Counted from the first letter of the stretch, positions 25,750 to 34,159 are shown. The stretch is DNA of 34,689 nucleotides from Prolixibacteraceae bacterium UBA6162 (GCA_002428215.1 DIUI01000086.1:1-34689); one strand, 5' to 3'. Notes: a model not told the origin generated them from the sequence alone. Made by a program: numbers and translations.

Positions 25750-26532
25750 TTACATTGCTGGATTACGCTCAAGACTGAACAACAGTTCGGCGTTTGCCGA
25801 TGTTTGTTGGGCCGTCTCTTCTATCGAAAGACCATAAATCTCTGAAACTTTACGGGCAATATAGGTCAGATAACTGCTCTCATTTCTTTTACCCCGGAAT
25901 GGAACCGGAGCCAGATAGGGGGCATCGGTTTCAAGTAAAATCCGATTCAGGTTGATTTCTGAAAGGAAAGCTGGTAAGGTGCTGTTTTTAAACGTTACTA
26001 CACCTCCAATTCCCAAATGGAACCCCAGATCTATAATTTTAATGGCTTCATTGTGTGTTCCAGTGAAGCAGTGAAATACTCCTTTGAGTCTTCCATCCTG
26101 CATTTCCTTAATCACTTCAATGGTTTCGTGAAATGAATTTCTTACGTGGATCACTACCGGTAAATTCAGTTCCCGTGCCCAGGAAAGCTGAATTTTAAAG
26201 GATTCGGTTTGTTCTTTCAGAAAAGTTTTGTCCCAATAGAGGTCGATTCCGGTTTCTCCAATCCCATAAAATGGGTGCTCTTTTAACCATGATTCGATGG
26301 TGTTCAGCTGGCTTGTATAATCAGAATTCACCGAGGTTGGATGCAATCCAATCAGGGGAAAAAGGTGGCCAGGATGTTTGGCTGCAAGATTGACCATGTA
26401 TTCTACAGACGTTCCATCGATGTTGGGCAGAATCATCCTTTCAACGCCTGCATCGATGGCTCTGCTGATCATGTCGTCCGAATCATCATTAAATTCACCG
26501 GCATACAAATGTGCATGTGTATCAATATACAT
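25750..26532 (-). CDS. tatD: TatD-family metal-dependent deoxyribonuclease
   Basis: TatD-type enzymes are TIM-barrel hydrolases with 3'-5' exonuclease activity on DNA, linked to repair and DNA turnover. Metal ligands are visible: H6 and H8 in DTHAHLY, E93 in GETGIDLYW, H129 in VVIHVRN, H154 in GVFHCFTG and D203 in LETDAPYLAPVPFRG. At 260 residues it is complete. The asparaginase gene follows directly. TACCTTTG (26620-26613, minus strand) is a perfect -7 box about 80 bases upstream of the start, but no -33 element is found. Confidence 0.93.
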   Translation of the reverse strand: MYIDTHAHLYAGEFNDDSDDMISRAIDAGVERMILPNIDGTSVEYMVNLAAKHPGHLFPLIGLHPTSVNSDYTSQLNTIESWLKEHPFYGIGETGIDLYWDKTFLKEQTESFKIQLSWARELNLPVVIHVRNSFHETIEVIKEMQDGRLKGVFHCFTGTHNEAIKIIDLGFHLGIGGVVTFKNSTLPAFLSEINLNRILLETDAPYLAPVPFRGKRNESSYLTYIARKVSEIYGLSIEETAQQTSANAELLFSLERNPAM

Positions 26533-26720
26533 TCCTTAAATTATTTTGCCCTTGTATTTTTTTAGATGCAGAACAGATTAAACCTGTGAGACCGATGGAT
26601 GAAAACTCTCAGCAAAGGTATAATCCCGATTTAACAATTGATTAGATTTTAAATAAAAAACAGTGACGTTGGTTTATGGTGTAATCTTAAAACGTTAATT
26701 TTTAAACTGCCAGTTGGTGC

Positions 26721-26762
26721 AAAAAGCCAAAGGCCTGCGGTAAAACAGGCCTTTGGCTTTTT
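26721..26762 (-). terminator. Rho-independent terminator of glutamate dehydrogenase gene
   Basis: A perfect 17-base stem, AAAAAGCCAAAGGCCTG (26721-26737) with its complement at 26746-26762, encloses an eight-base loop. The stem has an A run on one side and T on the other. It begins 14 bases beyond the gdhA stop and could also act on the opposite strand. Confidence 0.92.
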
Positions 26763-26775
26763 ATGTGGCTGATCG

Positions 26776-28110
26776 TTATACGATTCCCTGAGCAAGCATC
26801 GCTTCAGCTACTTTAACGAAACCTCCAATGTTGGCTCCTTTAACGTAATCAATTTTACTGCCTTCTCGGCCATATTTAACACAAGTTGCGTGTATGTCTT
26901 TCATAATTAACTTAAGCCGTTCGTCGACCTCCTCCCGCGACCAATTGAAGCGCATGCTGTTTTGAGTCATTTCGAGCCCCGAAACAGCCACTCCGCCAGC
27001 ATTGACGGCCTTGCCCGGTGCGTACACGATATGCTTCAGAAGATATTCGGCAGCATCGGCGGTGCAACCCATATTAGATGCTTCTGCCACAATGATACAG
27101 CCATTGGCTACGAGAAGCTTGGCATCTTCACGGTCGAGTTCGTTTTGGGTGGCACAGGGAACAGCAATATCCACTTTTACCTCCCACGGTTTTTTGCCGG
27201 GAATAAAGTCAACTCCAAATTCTTTGGCATAAGGCTCTACAATATCCTGGTTCGATGATCTTAATTCCAGCAGATATTCTACTTTCTCACCCGAAATACC
27301 ATCGGGGTCATATATGTAGCCGTCGGGACCTGAAAGCGTAACTACCTTGCCTCCTAATTCGTTGATTTTCAAAATTGCGCCCCAGGCAACGTTTCCGAAG
27401 CCCGAAACAGAAAAGGTGTGTCCGGCAATCTCCTTATTCATTTCACTGAGCATATGCTGTATGAAATAAACGGTTCCAAATCCGGTAGCCTCAGGCCGGA
27501 TCAGGCTGCCGCCCCATCCAATACCTTTGCCGGTAAAGACTCCTGTGAACTCATTTTTGAGTCGCTTGTATTGGCCAAACATATACCCAACTTCGCGACC
27601 TCCTACACCTATATCACCTGCCGGAACGTCGGTGTTTGGTCCTATGTGCCTGTATAATTCATTCATAAACGACTGGCAAAACCGCATTATTTCACCATCA
27701 GTTTTGCCTTTCGGACTAAAATCTGATCCACCTTTACCTCCGCCCATGGGAAGGGTTGTTAAACTGTTCTTGAAGGTTTGTTCGAAGCCTAAAAACTTCA
27801 AAATGCTTAAGGTTACCGTTGCGTGAAAACGAATGCCTCCTTTGTAGGGGCCCAAAGCAGAGTTGAACTCAACGCGATAGCCTCTGTTAATTTGCACTTC
27901 GCCGCGATCGTCCACCCAGGGTACCCTGAAAATAATGGTACGTTCGGGCTCACACATCCTCTCGAGGATTTTGTTCTTCTGGTATCTCGGATTTTTGATG
28001 TAGTAGTCCCAAACCGATTCTGCAACTTCCTGCACCGCCTGATGAAACTCTGCCTCCCCGGGAGTACGTAGTCTCAGGCTTTCCATAAATTCTTTAATTT
28101 CAGCCTTCAT
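26776..28110 (-). CDS. gdhA: Glutamate dehydrogenase, hexameric, probably NADP-type
   Basis: GdhA joins ammonia to 2-oxoglutarate to give glutamate, or runs in reverse. Motifs in order are GYRVEFNSALGPYKGGIRFH (residues 78-97), the active-site lysine K126 in PMGGGKGGSDF, and D166 in PAGDIGVGGREVGYMFGQY. The nucleotide-binding fold has VSGFGNVAWGA, and the end carries NAGGVAVSGLEMTQNSMR. The 444-residue length is that of the small hexameric class shared with E. coli and Bacteroides NADP enzymes; coenzyme choice is inferred from this similarity. The gene stands alone between its own promoter (28133-28163) and a perfect terminator hairpin. Confidence 0.96.
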   Translation of the reverse strand: MKAEIKEFMESLRLRTPGEAEFHQAVQEVAESVWDYYIKNPRYQKNKILERMCEPERTIIFRVPWVDDRGEVQINRGYRVEFNSALGPYKGGIRFHATVTLSILKFLGFEQTFKNSLTTLPMGGGKGGSDFSPKGKTDGEIMRFCQSFMNELYRHIGPNTDVPAGDIGVGGREVGYMFGQYKRLKNEFTGVFTGKGIGWGGSLIRPEATGFGTVYFIQHMLSEMNKEIAGHTFSVSGFGNVAWGAILKINELGGKVVTLSGPDGYIYDPDGISGEKVEYLLELRSSNQDIVEPYAKEFGVDFIPGKKPWEVKVDIAVPCATQNELDREDAKLLVANGCIIVAEASNMGCTADAAEYLLKHIVYAPGKAVNAGGVAVSGLEMTQNSMRFNWSREEVDERLKLIMKDIHATCVKYGREGSKIDYVKGANIGGFVKVAEAMLAQGIV

Positions 28111-28132
28111 AGGAATAGTATATAGTTTTGTT

Positions 28133-28163
28133 CAAAGGTAGTGAACAGTAACCTTATAGTAAA
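28133..28163 (-). promoter_or_regulatory. Bacteroidota-type promoter for gdhA
   Basis: On the minus strand TTTA (28163-28160) is followed after 19 bases by TACCTTTG (28140-28133). The -7 box is perfect and the -33 box differs by one base. The start codon is 22 bases downstream of the -7 box. Confidence 0.6.
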
Positions 28164-28301
28164 GAGGTGGATCGAGATTCAGGATGTTTTTAAGTGCTTG
28201 AAATACAGTCATTAATATAGCATTGAAAGATGTTTGAAAACACTCCCTGACAAACGTCAGGATTTTGAATGCGGATTTGAAAATCACCTGTTGTAACGGG
28301 C

Positions 28302-28333
28302 AAAAAAAAGGTCGGCTCAACGAGCCGACCTTT
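28302..28333 (-). terminator. Rho-independent terminator of groEL
   Basis: GGTCGGCTC (28310-28318) pairs with GAGCCGACC (28322-28330) around the loop AAC. On the minus strand the stem is followed by eight T bases. It lies about 22 bases after the groEL stop. Confidence 0.92.
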
Positions 28334-28354
28334 CATCATATGATGGAGTATTTT

Positions 28355-29989
28355 TTACATCATTCCACCCATTCCACCACCCATTCCTGGATTTGGCATA
28401 GCGGGGGCATCCTGTTTTTCCTCAACGATAACGGCTTCGGTTGTCAGAAGCATTCCTGCAATAGAAGCTGCATTTTCGAGGGCAACACGGGTAACCTTGG
28501 CTGGATCGATAACACCTGCTTCCAATAGGTTCTGGAATTTGTCGAGGCGGGCATTGTAACCAAAGTCACCTTTGCCTTCTTTCACCTTCTGCACAATTAC
28601 AGCACCCTCTTTGCCAGCATTTTCAACGATTTGGCGCATGGGTTCTTCGATGGCACGGCGAATGATTTCGATACCGGTTTGTTCGTCATCGTTTTCGCCT
28701 TTGAGTTCTGCCAGAGCTTCGATAGCCCTGATATAGGCGACACCACCTCCGGGAACAATTCCTTCTTCCACAGCAGCGCGGGTTGCACTCAGCGCATCGT
28801 CAACACGGTCTTTCTTCTCTTTCATTTCAACTTCTGAAGCAGCACCAACATAAATTACGGCAACACCGCCGGCAAGTTTGGCAAGACGCTCCTGCAGTTT
28901 TTCCCTGTCGTAGTCAGATGTGGTCAATTCAATCTGTTTCTTGAGCATATTTACCCTGGCCTTAATGGTCTCAGGCGAACCATGACCACCTACTACTGTG
29001 GTGTTTTCTTTATCGATGGTAACTTTTTCAGCCACACCCAGCATATCGATGGTAGTGGTTTCGAGTTTCATCCCTTTTTCTTCGGTAATGACATTTCCTC
29101 CGGTAAGTACGGCAATGTCTTCGAGCATCTCTTTGCGGCGATCGCCAAATCCGGGAGCTTTCACTGCAGCTACCTTGAGCGAGCCACGCAGACGGTTAAC
29201 CACCAGGGTGGCCAAAGCTTCGCCGTCAACATCTTCGGCAATAATCAATAAAGGACGACCACTCTGAGCTGTCTGTTCCAGTACAGGCAACAGATCTTTC
29301 ATGGTGCTGATTTTCTTATCGTGGATAAGAATATAAGGATTGTCAAGTTCAGCGGCCATTTTTTCGGCATTGGTAACGAAGTAGGGAGAGATGTATCCGC
29401 GATCGAATTGCATACCTTCTACTACATCAACATAGGTGTCGGTACCTTTTGATTGCTCGATGGTAATTACACCTTCTTTGTGCACTTTCTCCATCGCTTC
29501 GGCAATCAGTTTGCCAATGGCATCGTCGTTGTTGGCCGAAACCTTGGCTACCGATTCAATTTTGGCATAGTCGTCGCCAACTTGCTGAGCTTGCGCCGCA
29601 AGACTTTCAACCACCTTTATTACTGCTTTATCAATACCACGCTTTAAATCCATCGGATTGGCTCCGGCAGCAACGTTTTTAAGTCCTACAGATACAATTG
29701 ACTGAGCCAATACAGTAGCAGTAGTAGTACCATCACCGGCGTCGTCACCGGTCTTGGAAGCAACTTCCTTGACCATTTGAGCGCCAAGGTTTTCGTATGC
29801 ATTGGGTAGATCAATTTCTTTGGCTACGGTTACACCATCTTTGGTAACCTGTGGTGCACCAAATTTTTTCTCGATAACTACATTCCGACCCTTAGGTCCC
29901 AATGTAACTTTTACAGCGTTGGCAAGGGTATCTACACCTTTTTTTAGCAAATCTCTTGCTTCGATATTGTTTTTAATCTCTTTGGCCAT
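28355..29989 (-). CDS. groL: Chaperonin GroEL (60 kDa)
   Basis: GroEL forms the double-ring ATP-driven folding chamber. The start [20 protein letters not shown], the ATP-binding DGVTVAKEI and [16 protein letters not shown], the apical stretch [16 protein letters not shown] and the Gly-Met tail [10 protein letters not shown] are all standard. I use the ATG at 29989, which gives the usual MAKE start and 544 residues; a TTG three codons earlier opens the frame but is not needed. It follows groES by 30 bases in the usual order and ends at a strong terminator. A 12-base palindrome, CATCATATGATG (28334-28345), sits between stop codon and terminator. Confidence 0.98.
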   Translation of the reverse strand: MAKEIKNNIEARDLLKKGVDTLANAVKVTLGPKGRNVVIEKKFGAPQVTKDGVTVAKEIDLPNAYENLGAQMVKEVASKTGDDAGDGTTTATVLAQSIVSVGLKNVAAGANPMDLKRGIDKAVIKVVESLAAQAQQVGDDYAKIESVAKVSANNDDAIGKLIAEAMEKVHKEGVITIEQSKGTDTYVDVVEGMQFDRGYISPYFVTNAEKMAAELDNPYILIHDKKISTMKDLLPVLEQTAQSGRPLLIIAEDVDGEALATLVVNRLRGSLKVAAVKAPGFGDRRKEMLEDIAVLTGGNVITEEKGMKLETTTIDMLGVAEKVTIDKENTTVVGGHGSPETIKARVNMLKKQIELTTSDYDREKLQERLAKLAGGVAVIYVGAASEVEMKEKKDRVDDALSATRAAVEEGIVPGGGVAYIRAIEALAELKGENDDEQTGIEIIRRAIEEPMRQIVENAGKEGAVIVQKVKEGKGDFGYNARLDKFQNLLEAGVIDPAKVTRVALENAASIAGMLLTTEAVIVEEKQDAPAMPNPGMGGGMGGMM

Positions 29990-30019
29990 TGTATTCAAAT
30001 TTAATTGTTAGTAACGTTT

Positions 30020-30298
30020 TTACTGAATGAACAATACGTCATTCTGCGACATAAGAAGATAGTCCGTGCCTTCTATCGTCAAAGTTGTTCCTGAATATTT
30101 ACCATAAAATACAGTGTCACCCTTGGAAACTTCCATAGGTTCATCCTTCTTTCCTTCTCCAACCAAAACCACAATTCCTGCCTGCGGCTTCTCTTTCACT
30201 GAGTCGGGAATGATAATGCCTCCGGCGGTTTTGGCTTCAGCTTCCTGTGGTAATACCAGGATTTTGCCTGCAAGAATTTTTCCTTTAAGTTCTGCCAT
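30020..30298 (-). CDS. groS: Co-chaperonin GroES (10 kDa)
   Basis: GroES is the seven-fold lid of the GroEL chamber. The 92-residue length, the mobile-loop region QEAEAKTAGGIIIPDSVKEK (the IIIP part contacts GroEL), the VVLVGEGKKDE stretch, and the ending YLLMSQNDVLFI are all typical. It leads groEL by 30 bases. Upstream I find neither a CIRCE element (GAGTGCTAA type) nor a good -33/-7 promoter, so its heat-shock control is not evident from the usual motifs. An 11-base direct repeat in the upstream region (30316-30326 and 30462-30472) is a possible regulatory element. Confidence 0.97.
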   Translation of the reverse strand: MAELKGKILAGKILVLPQEAEAKTAGGIIIPDSVKEKPQAGIVVLVGEGKKDEPMEVSKGDTVFYGKYSGTTLTIEGTDYLLMSQNDVLFIQ

Positions 30299-30315
30299 AA
30301 TCTTTTAATGTTATC

Positions 30316-30472
30316 AGTTAGACGTTAAATTTTTAAAATCGACTCTTCCGGCTTTCATATTTTGTGCCAACTGTTCGCTCTATCCCTAAAATCAATTTAT
30401 GACGACAAATTTTCATAATATGGCGGTGTTTCACCGGAATTTCGCTAGTTATTTGCTTGTTAGTTAGACGTT
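30316..30472. repeat. Pair of 11-base direct repeats upstream of groES
   Basis: AGTTAGACGTT occurs at 30316-30326 and again at 30462-30472, same orientation, 146 bases apart, on either side of the AT-rich leader and promoter region of groES. A third partial echo, TAGTTATTTG, lies just before the second copy. It could be an operator or chance; nothing else in this 267-base gap except the secG terminator is recognisable. Confidence 0.45.
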
Positions 30473-30507
30473 TATTGCGATTGGCATAATTCCTGCCACT
30501 ATGTCAT

Positions 30508-30540
30508 AAAAAAAGAGGCTGAATGTTCAGCCTCTTTTAT
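30508..30540 (-). terminator. Rho-independent terminator of the secG operon
   Basis: AAAAGAGGCTGAA (30511-30523) pairs with TTCAGCCTCTTTT (30526-30538), and on the minus strand a run of T follows. It lies about 28 bases beyond the secG stop and ends the transcript that starts at the sigma-54 activator gene. Confidence 0.9.
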
Positions 30541-30565
30541 ATCTGTAGAATTGAATTCTGAATTT

Positions 30566-30916
30566 TTACTCCTGAGGAACTTGAGGGGTTTGTGGCAATT
30601 CGGCAGGAGCTGAAGGGAAATTTGGAATTTGAAGTGGATCAGGAACATTCTGAATCTGCTCCTGAATTACCGAACGGTCCTGACGAAGTTCGCCCCTTGG
30701 GATAAATGCTGATCCCATAATTGAAAGTACCAGTAATGCACCTGCCAGCGACCAGGTCGCTTTTTCGAGGAAGTCGGCAGTTTTCCGAACGCCCATTATT
30801 TGACTCGAAGATTGAAAATTACTGGCCAGTCCGCCACCCTTGGAGTTTTGCACCAACACAATCAATACCAGTAGGATACTGATGATAAAAATAAAGACAG
30901 TTATTAATGTATACAT
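30566..30916 (-). CDS. secG: Preprotein translocase subunit SecG
   Basis: SecG is the small accessory subunit of the SecYEG channel. The 116-residue protein has two membrane helices (about 2-20 and 54-72) joined by the conserved loop VLVQNSKGGGLASNF, and ends in a Pro/Gln-rich cytoplasmic tail (about residues 85-116) that is longer than in E. coli and usual in Bacteroidota. It starts 12 bases after the TPR-like gene, which places it last in an envelope-related operon. The assignment rests on the loop motif and layout, which are distinctive. Confidence 0.93.
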   Translation of the reverse strand: MYTLITVFIFIISILLVLIVLVQNSKGGGLASNFQSSSQIMGVRKTADFLEKATWSLAGALLVLSIMGSAFIPRGELRQDRSVIQEQIQNVPDPLQIPNFPSAPAELPQTPQVPQE

Positions 30917-30928
30917 TGTTACAGTCTG

Positions 30929-31540
30929 TTACTGATTCAATAAATTTTTAATCTCTTCAACACGGGCTGCAAAGTAAATACTTTTTTCCGGAAATTTAAA
31001 ACTTAATTTTTCAAAAGCTTCGAGAGCTTTGGGCAGGTTTCCCTGAGCGAACAAAAGATTGGCAAACCCTTCTGTTACAATGTCGTCAGAAATGGTATCG
31101 GCCCGGTCGACAATCTCTTTTGTTCTATTGGGCCGATCGGCAGATTCATGATGGTTAAAAGTTGCTCCCGAAGCCAGAAAGCTGTCGATTAGCGACATAT
31201 TTTCAGGACCCATATTGGATTCCGGAAGGTTATTGAGGTTGTCGGGGCCAAGCTGGTAATCGGAAATCTCCAGATACAACTCTGAAAGGTTGCGGCTTAA
31301 GGTGTGAGGTTTTGCAATAATCATCGATTTCAACCAGGATCTGTCGGTTACTCTTACTGCCACTTGCCGAAGAGAGCTGTCGTACTGCGGGTCCGAAAGA
31401 TTCTCCAAGTTTTTTAGATACAATCCCCATACAATGCCGCTTGCGGGGTATTCGATGGTCATTTTTTCCAACAGAGGCAATGTCTCATCGTTAAGGAGAT
31501 TTGCGTTTTGCAACCAATCTGAAATCAGGTTAAGTGACAT
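30929..31540 (-). CDS. TPR-like protein of the lptE-secG operon, function unknown
   Basis: I do not recognise a named function. The 203-residue protein has no signal peptide or membrane helix, so it is probably cytoplasmic. Its C-terminus contains a stretch that reads like one and a half tetratricopeptide repeats (FANLLFAQGNLPKALEAFEKLSFKFPEKSIYFAARVEE is split here over residues about 160-197: small residue, QG, A-x-x-x-F, FP), while the first half is helical and acidic without clear motifs. It begins 1 base after the lptE stop and ends 12 bases before secG, so it is translated together with both. A role as an adaptor in envelope biogenesis is a guess from position. Confidence 0.8.
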   Translation of the reverse strand: MSLNLISDWLQNANLLNDETLPLLEKMTIEYPASGIVWGLYLKNLENLSDPQYDSSLRQVAVRVTDRSWLKSMIIAKPHTLSRNLSELYLEISDYQLGPDNLNNLPESNMGPENMSLIDSFLASGATFNHHESADRPNRTKEIVDRADTISDDIVTEGFANLLFAQGNLPKALEAFEKLSFKFPEKSIYFAARVEEIKNLLNQ

Positions 31541-31541
31541 A

Positions 31542-32054
31542 CTACCAGTTGGCTATTGTGGCATTAAATATATCATCCATTAGTTTTTCGAGTATTTCCG
31601 GCACAATGCTGCTCTCTACGTCATTCAAACTCAGCGTGCTTGAAAAATCCTCGAAGGAGGTAAAGGTTCGCTCAAAGTTCTGAGTCGGGTCGAGATTGTT
31701 GGTAAACTTCAACCGGACTCCGATAGAAAGCCGGTTCTGGGCTGCCATATCTTCTTTCTGAATGGCCATGGGTCTTACTTCATATTCAGTAATTTGTCCC
31801 TCAAAAATCAAGTGGCCATTTTCGGTTTGTTCCTGCAGGGAAGTCTGCCTTAAAAGTCGTTCTTTTAGTTTCTCGGTAAAGTCGTTGCTGAGGGTGGGGT
31901 TCACCAACCTGGCACGGTTGGGGAAGAAATAGACCGAGAACGTTTTAACATCTGCCGCAATACTGGCTCCTGTAAATGTGTAGGAGATCCTGCACGCTCC
32001 CAAAACAAGCAGGGTGGAAATTATTAAGAGTCCTATGTGGCGATAAAATCTCAT
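31542..32054 (-). CDS. lptE: LPS-assembly lipoprotein LptE
   Basis: LptE plugs the LptD barrel that inserts lipopolysaccharide into the outer membrane. The lipobox is VLGAC (Cys21). The mature part has the typical Bacteroidota pattern: RISYTFTGASI near its start, VKTFSVYFFPNRA, a LKERLL helix, LIFEGQITEYEVRP and a final helix ending ATIANW. Sequence conservation in this family is low, so I rely on the pattern and on the neighbours: it lies between a sigma-54 activator gene (6 bases upstream) and the TPR-like gene (1 base downstream), an order I recall as common in Bacteroidota. The divergent gene kdsB also belongs to LPS synthesis. Confidence 0.87.
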   Translation of the reverse strand: MRFYRHIGLLIISTLLVLGACRISYTFTGASIAADVKTFSVYFFPNRARLVNPTLSNDFTEKLKERLLRQTSLQEQTENGHLIFEGQITEYEVRPMAIQKEDMAAQNRLSIGVRLKFTNNLDPTQNFERTFTSFEDFSSTLSLNDVESSIVPEILEKLMDDIFNATIANW

Positions 32055-32060
32055 CTGCTG

Positions 32061-33293
32061 TTAGTTGTCGATGTTGAATTCTTTAATTTTTCTGTAAAGG
32101 GTTCGCTCCGAGATTCCAAGTTCCTGTGCAGCCAGCTTTCGCTTTCCGCTATGTTTATCCAGGGCTTTTTGAATGAGTTCAATCTCTTTGTCGGCAAGGG
32201 ATAGCGACTCTTCGAAGAAAATTTCTGTGTCCTGAATGTCCTCTTTTTGGTAGGATTCAATGGGAATGGTTGAAACGCTCTTTTTGTCGGATAAAACCTC
32301 AATGTTTTCGTTTTGATAGAGTTTCCTGATGGTTTGAGCGTGGTCGTTGCCAACTTCGGCCGGATCTTTTTCGTGCATCAGATCGAGCACCAACTTCTTG
32401 AGATCGTTCATATCTCTTTTCATGTCGAAAAGCACCTGATAAAGAATTTCACGTTCACTTCCAAATGTCTTTTCATTCTGACCCTGGAATATGGCCGGGA
32501 GATTCCTTCCCGGAGTTTCGGGCAGATAGTGATGCAGCATATCGCTGGTGATATCGCGGTCCTGTTCTATGATGGATATTTGTTCCGTTATGTTTTTAAG
32601 CTGTCGCACGTTTCCCGGCCAGGCATAGCCCGAAAGCATAATCCTGGCTTCTTCGGTTAGTCTGATCGAGGGCATTCGGTATTTGTCGGCAAAATCGCTT
32701 GCAAATTTCCGAAACAGCAGGTGCACATCGTCAGGCCTGTGACGCAGGGGAGGGATGATGATAGGAACAGTATTTAATCTGTAGTAAAGATCTTCTCTAA
32801 ATCTTCCAGACTCGATGGCCTTTGGAAGATCAACATTGGTGGCTGCAATGACCCGTACGTTTGTTTTGAGAACCTTCGAAGAGCCCACCTTCATAAATTC
32901 GCCGGTTTCGAGAACCCGAAGCAAACGCACCTGTGTTGCCAGCGGAAGTTCCCCTATCTCGTCGAGAAAGATGGTACCCCCATCAGCTTCTTCAAAATAG
33001 CCTTTACGGTCGGAAAGAGCCCCCGTAAATGAGCCCTTCTCGTGTCCGAAAAGTTCTGAATCGATTGTGCCTTCAGGAATTGCCCCGCAGTTAACAGCAA
33101 TGTACTTGCCATGTTTGCGTACCGAAAACTGATGTATAATCTGAGGAAATATCTCTTTTCCGGTGCCACTCTCTCCGGTAATTAATACCGAAAGATCGGT
33201 GGGAGCTACCTGAACGGCAATTTCGATGGCACGGTTTAGCTGGGGGGTATTTCCGATGATACCAAACCGTTGTTTTATCGACTGTAGTTCCAT
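32061..33293 (-). CDS. Sigma-54-dependent transcriptional activator without sensor domain
   Basis: The protein activates RNA polymerase carrying sigma-54 by ATP hydrolysis. Walker A GESGTGKE is at residues 40-47, the sigma-54 contact loop reads GSFTGA at 87-92 (GAFTGA in most relatives) and Walker B GGTIFLDE is at 105-112. The ending KLAAQELGISERTLYRKI is a Fis-type helix-turn-helix. Unlike NtrC it has no receiver or other sensor domain: the AAA+ module starts almost at residue 10. Instead there is a linker of about 110 residues (roughly 255-370) before the DNA-binding domain. I start at the ATG at 33293, with GAGGAG just before it; a TTG at 33305 opens the frame earlier. It heads the lptE-TPR-secG operon. 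Confidence 0.93.
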   Translation of the reverse strand: MELQSIKQRFGIIGNTPQLNRAIEIAVQVAPTDLSVLITGESGTGKEIFPQIIHQFSVRKHGKYIAVNCGAIPEGTIDSELFGHEKGSFTGALSDRKGYFEEADGGTIFLDEIGELPLATQVRLLRVLETGEFMKVGSSKVLKTNVRVIAATNVDLPKAIESGRFREDLYYRLNTVPIIIPPLRHRPDDVHLLFRKFASDFADKYRMPSIRLTEEARIMLSGYAWPGNVRQLKNITEQISIIEQDRDITSDMLHHYLPETPGRNLPAIFQGQNEKTFGSEREILYQVLFDMKRDMNDLKKLVLDLMHEKDPAEVGNDHAQTIRKLYQNENIEVLSDKKSVSTIPIESYQKEDIQDTEIFFEESLSLADKEIELIQKALDKHSGKRKLAAQELGISERTLYRKIKEFNIDN

Positions 33294-33302
33294 AATACTC
33301 CT

Positions 33303-33320
33303 CAAAAGTAGGCAAATTTA
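33303..33320 (-). promoter_or_regulatory. Two overlapping -7-like boxes upstream of the sigma-54 activator gene
   Basis: On the minus strand TAAATTTG (33320-33313) and TACTTTTG (33310-33303) both fit the TAnnTTTG box, 2 bases apart. No TTTG is found at the right distance upstream of either. The first would leave a leader of about 13 bases that keeps the GAGGAG ribosome site. Confidence 0.35.
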
Positions 33321-33383
33321 CAACTTTTCGAGATGATTCCCGAGTACAACAATTGGTTTAGGTTTTTTTTACAACCGATGGTT

Positions 33384-33391
33384 TATCTTTG
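33384..33391 (+). promoter_or_regulatory. -7-like box just upstream of kdsB
   Basis: TATCTTTG at 33384-33391 matches the Bacteroidota -7 consensus TAnnTTTG in all fixed positions. There is no clear -33 element 19-21 bases upstream. If used, transcription would start only a few bases before the ATG at 33404, which also argues against the upstream TTG at 33389 as the kdsB start. Confidence 0.4.
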
Positions 33392-33403
33392 TCAAAAAAG
33401 CGC

Positions 33404-34159
33404 ATGAAATTTTTGGGTATTATTCCGGCCCGATATGAGTCGGTTAGATTTCCAGGCAAACCACTTGCCTTGATTTTCGGTAAGCCTATGATTCAATGGG
33501 TATATGAGGCAAGCGCACAAGCACTCGAAGAAGTTGTTGTTGCCACCGACAATCAACAGATATACGATACTGTATTCTCCTTTGGTGGAAAGGCCGTCTT
33601 AACCTCGTCGAGGCACAAAAGTGGAACCGACCGCTGTGCCGAGGCGGCTGAAATTATGCTTAAAGATTACAGTTTTGATGTAGTAATCAACATTCAGGGG
33701 GATGAGCCATTCATTGAGCCAAAGCAGATCCAGCAGCTTAAACTCTGCTTTACGCCTGAAGTACAAATCGCAACCCTGGCCCGAAAGATTCTTAACCCTG
33801 AGGATGTTTTCGACCCGAATAAGCCCAAAGTGGTTCTTAACGAAAACGGCGATGCTCTCTATTTCAGTCGCAATCCAATACCATACATCAAGGGTGTTGA
33901 TCGTGAACACTGGCTCGACCATGCTACCTTTTATGCGCACATAGGAATCTATGGTTACCGTGCCTCTGTGCTCCGGGAGATTACATCTTTGGCCGGCAGT
34001 CCCCTCGAATTGGCCGAATCGCTCGAACAACTTAGATGGATTCAGAATGGATATTCTATACGGGTTGGGGTGACGCCATTCGCAAGTTTTGGGATAGATA
34101 CACCCGGCGACCTGGAGAGAGCTGCCAAAGAATATGAACATCTTATTCGGAAGCAATAA
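33404..34159 (+). CDS. kdsB: 3-deoxy-manno-octulosonate cytidylyltransferase (CMP-KDO synthetase)
   Basis: KdsB activates KDO with CTP to CMP-KDO for the inner core of lipopolysaccharide. The N-terminal nucleotide-binding signature is IIPARYESVRFPGKPL. Others are ATDNQQI, INIQGDEPFIEP, YFSRNPIPYI and the end FGIDTPGDLERA. From the ATG at 33404 the protein has 251 residues, close to E. coli KdsB (248). The open frame reaches back to a TTG at 33389 inside the likely -7 box, so I do not use it. It diverges from the sigma-54 activator gene, with 110 bases between start codons. An antisense frame of 189 codons over its 3' half is an artefact. Confidence 0.96.
   Translation: MKFLGIIPARYESVRFPGKPLALIFGKPMIQWVYEASAQALEEVVVATDNQQIYDTVFSFGGKAVLTSSRHKSGTDRCAEAAEIMLKDYSFDVVINIQGDEPFIEPKQIQQLKLCFTPEVQIATLARKILNPEDVFDPNKPKVVLNENGDALYFSRNPIPYIKGVDREHWLDHATFYAHIGIYGYRASVLREITSLAGSPLELAESLEQLRWIQNGYSIRVGVTPFASFGIDTPGDLERAAKEYEHLIRKQ

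Noticed and set aside
25737..25772. TTG start for asparaginase inside tatD
   Set aside because: The twelve added residues lie outside the conserved fold and an ATG follows at 25736.
28246..28261. Short hairpin CCTGAC/GTCAGG upstream of gdhA
   Set aside because: Only six pairs, outside the transcript predicted from the gdhA promoter, and no T run.
28132..28320. Small open frame between gdhA and groEL
   Set aside because: It begins within the groEL terminator and covers the gdhA promoter; no protein-like features.
30330..30375. Sigma-54-like promoter upstream of groES (TGGCAC on the minus strand)
   Set aside because: The -24 half fits but the -12 half reads ATGA instead of TTGC, so the essential GC is absent.
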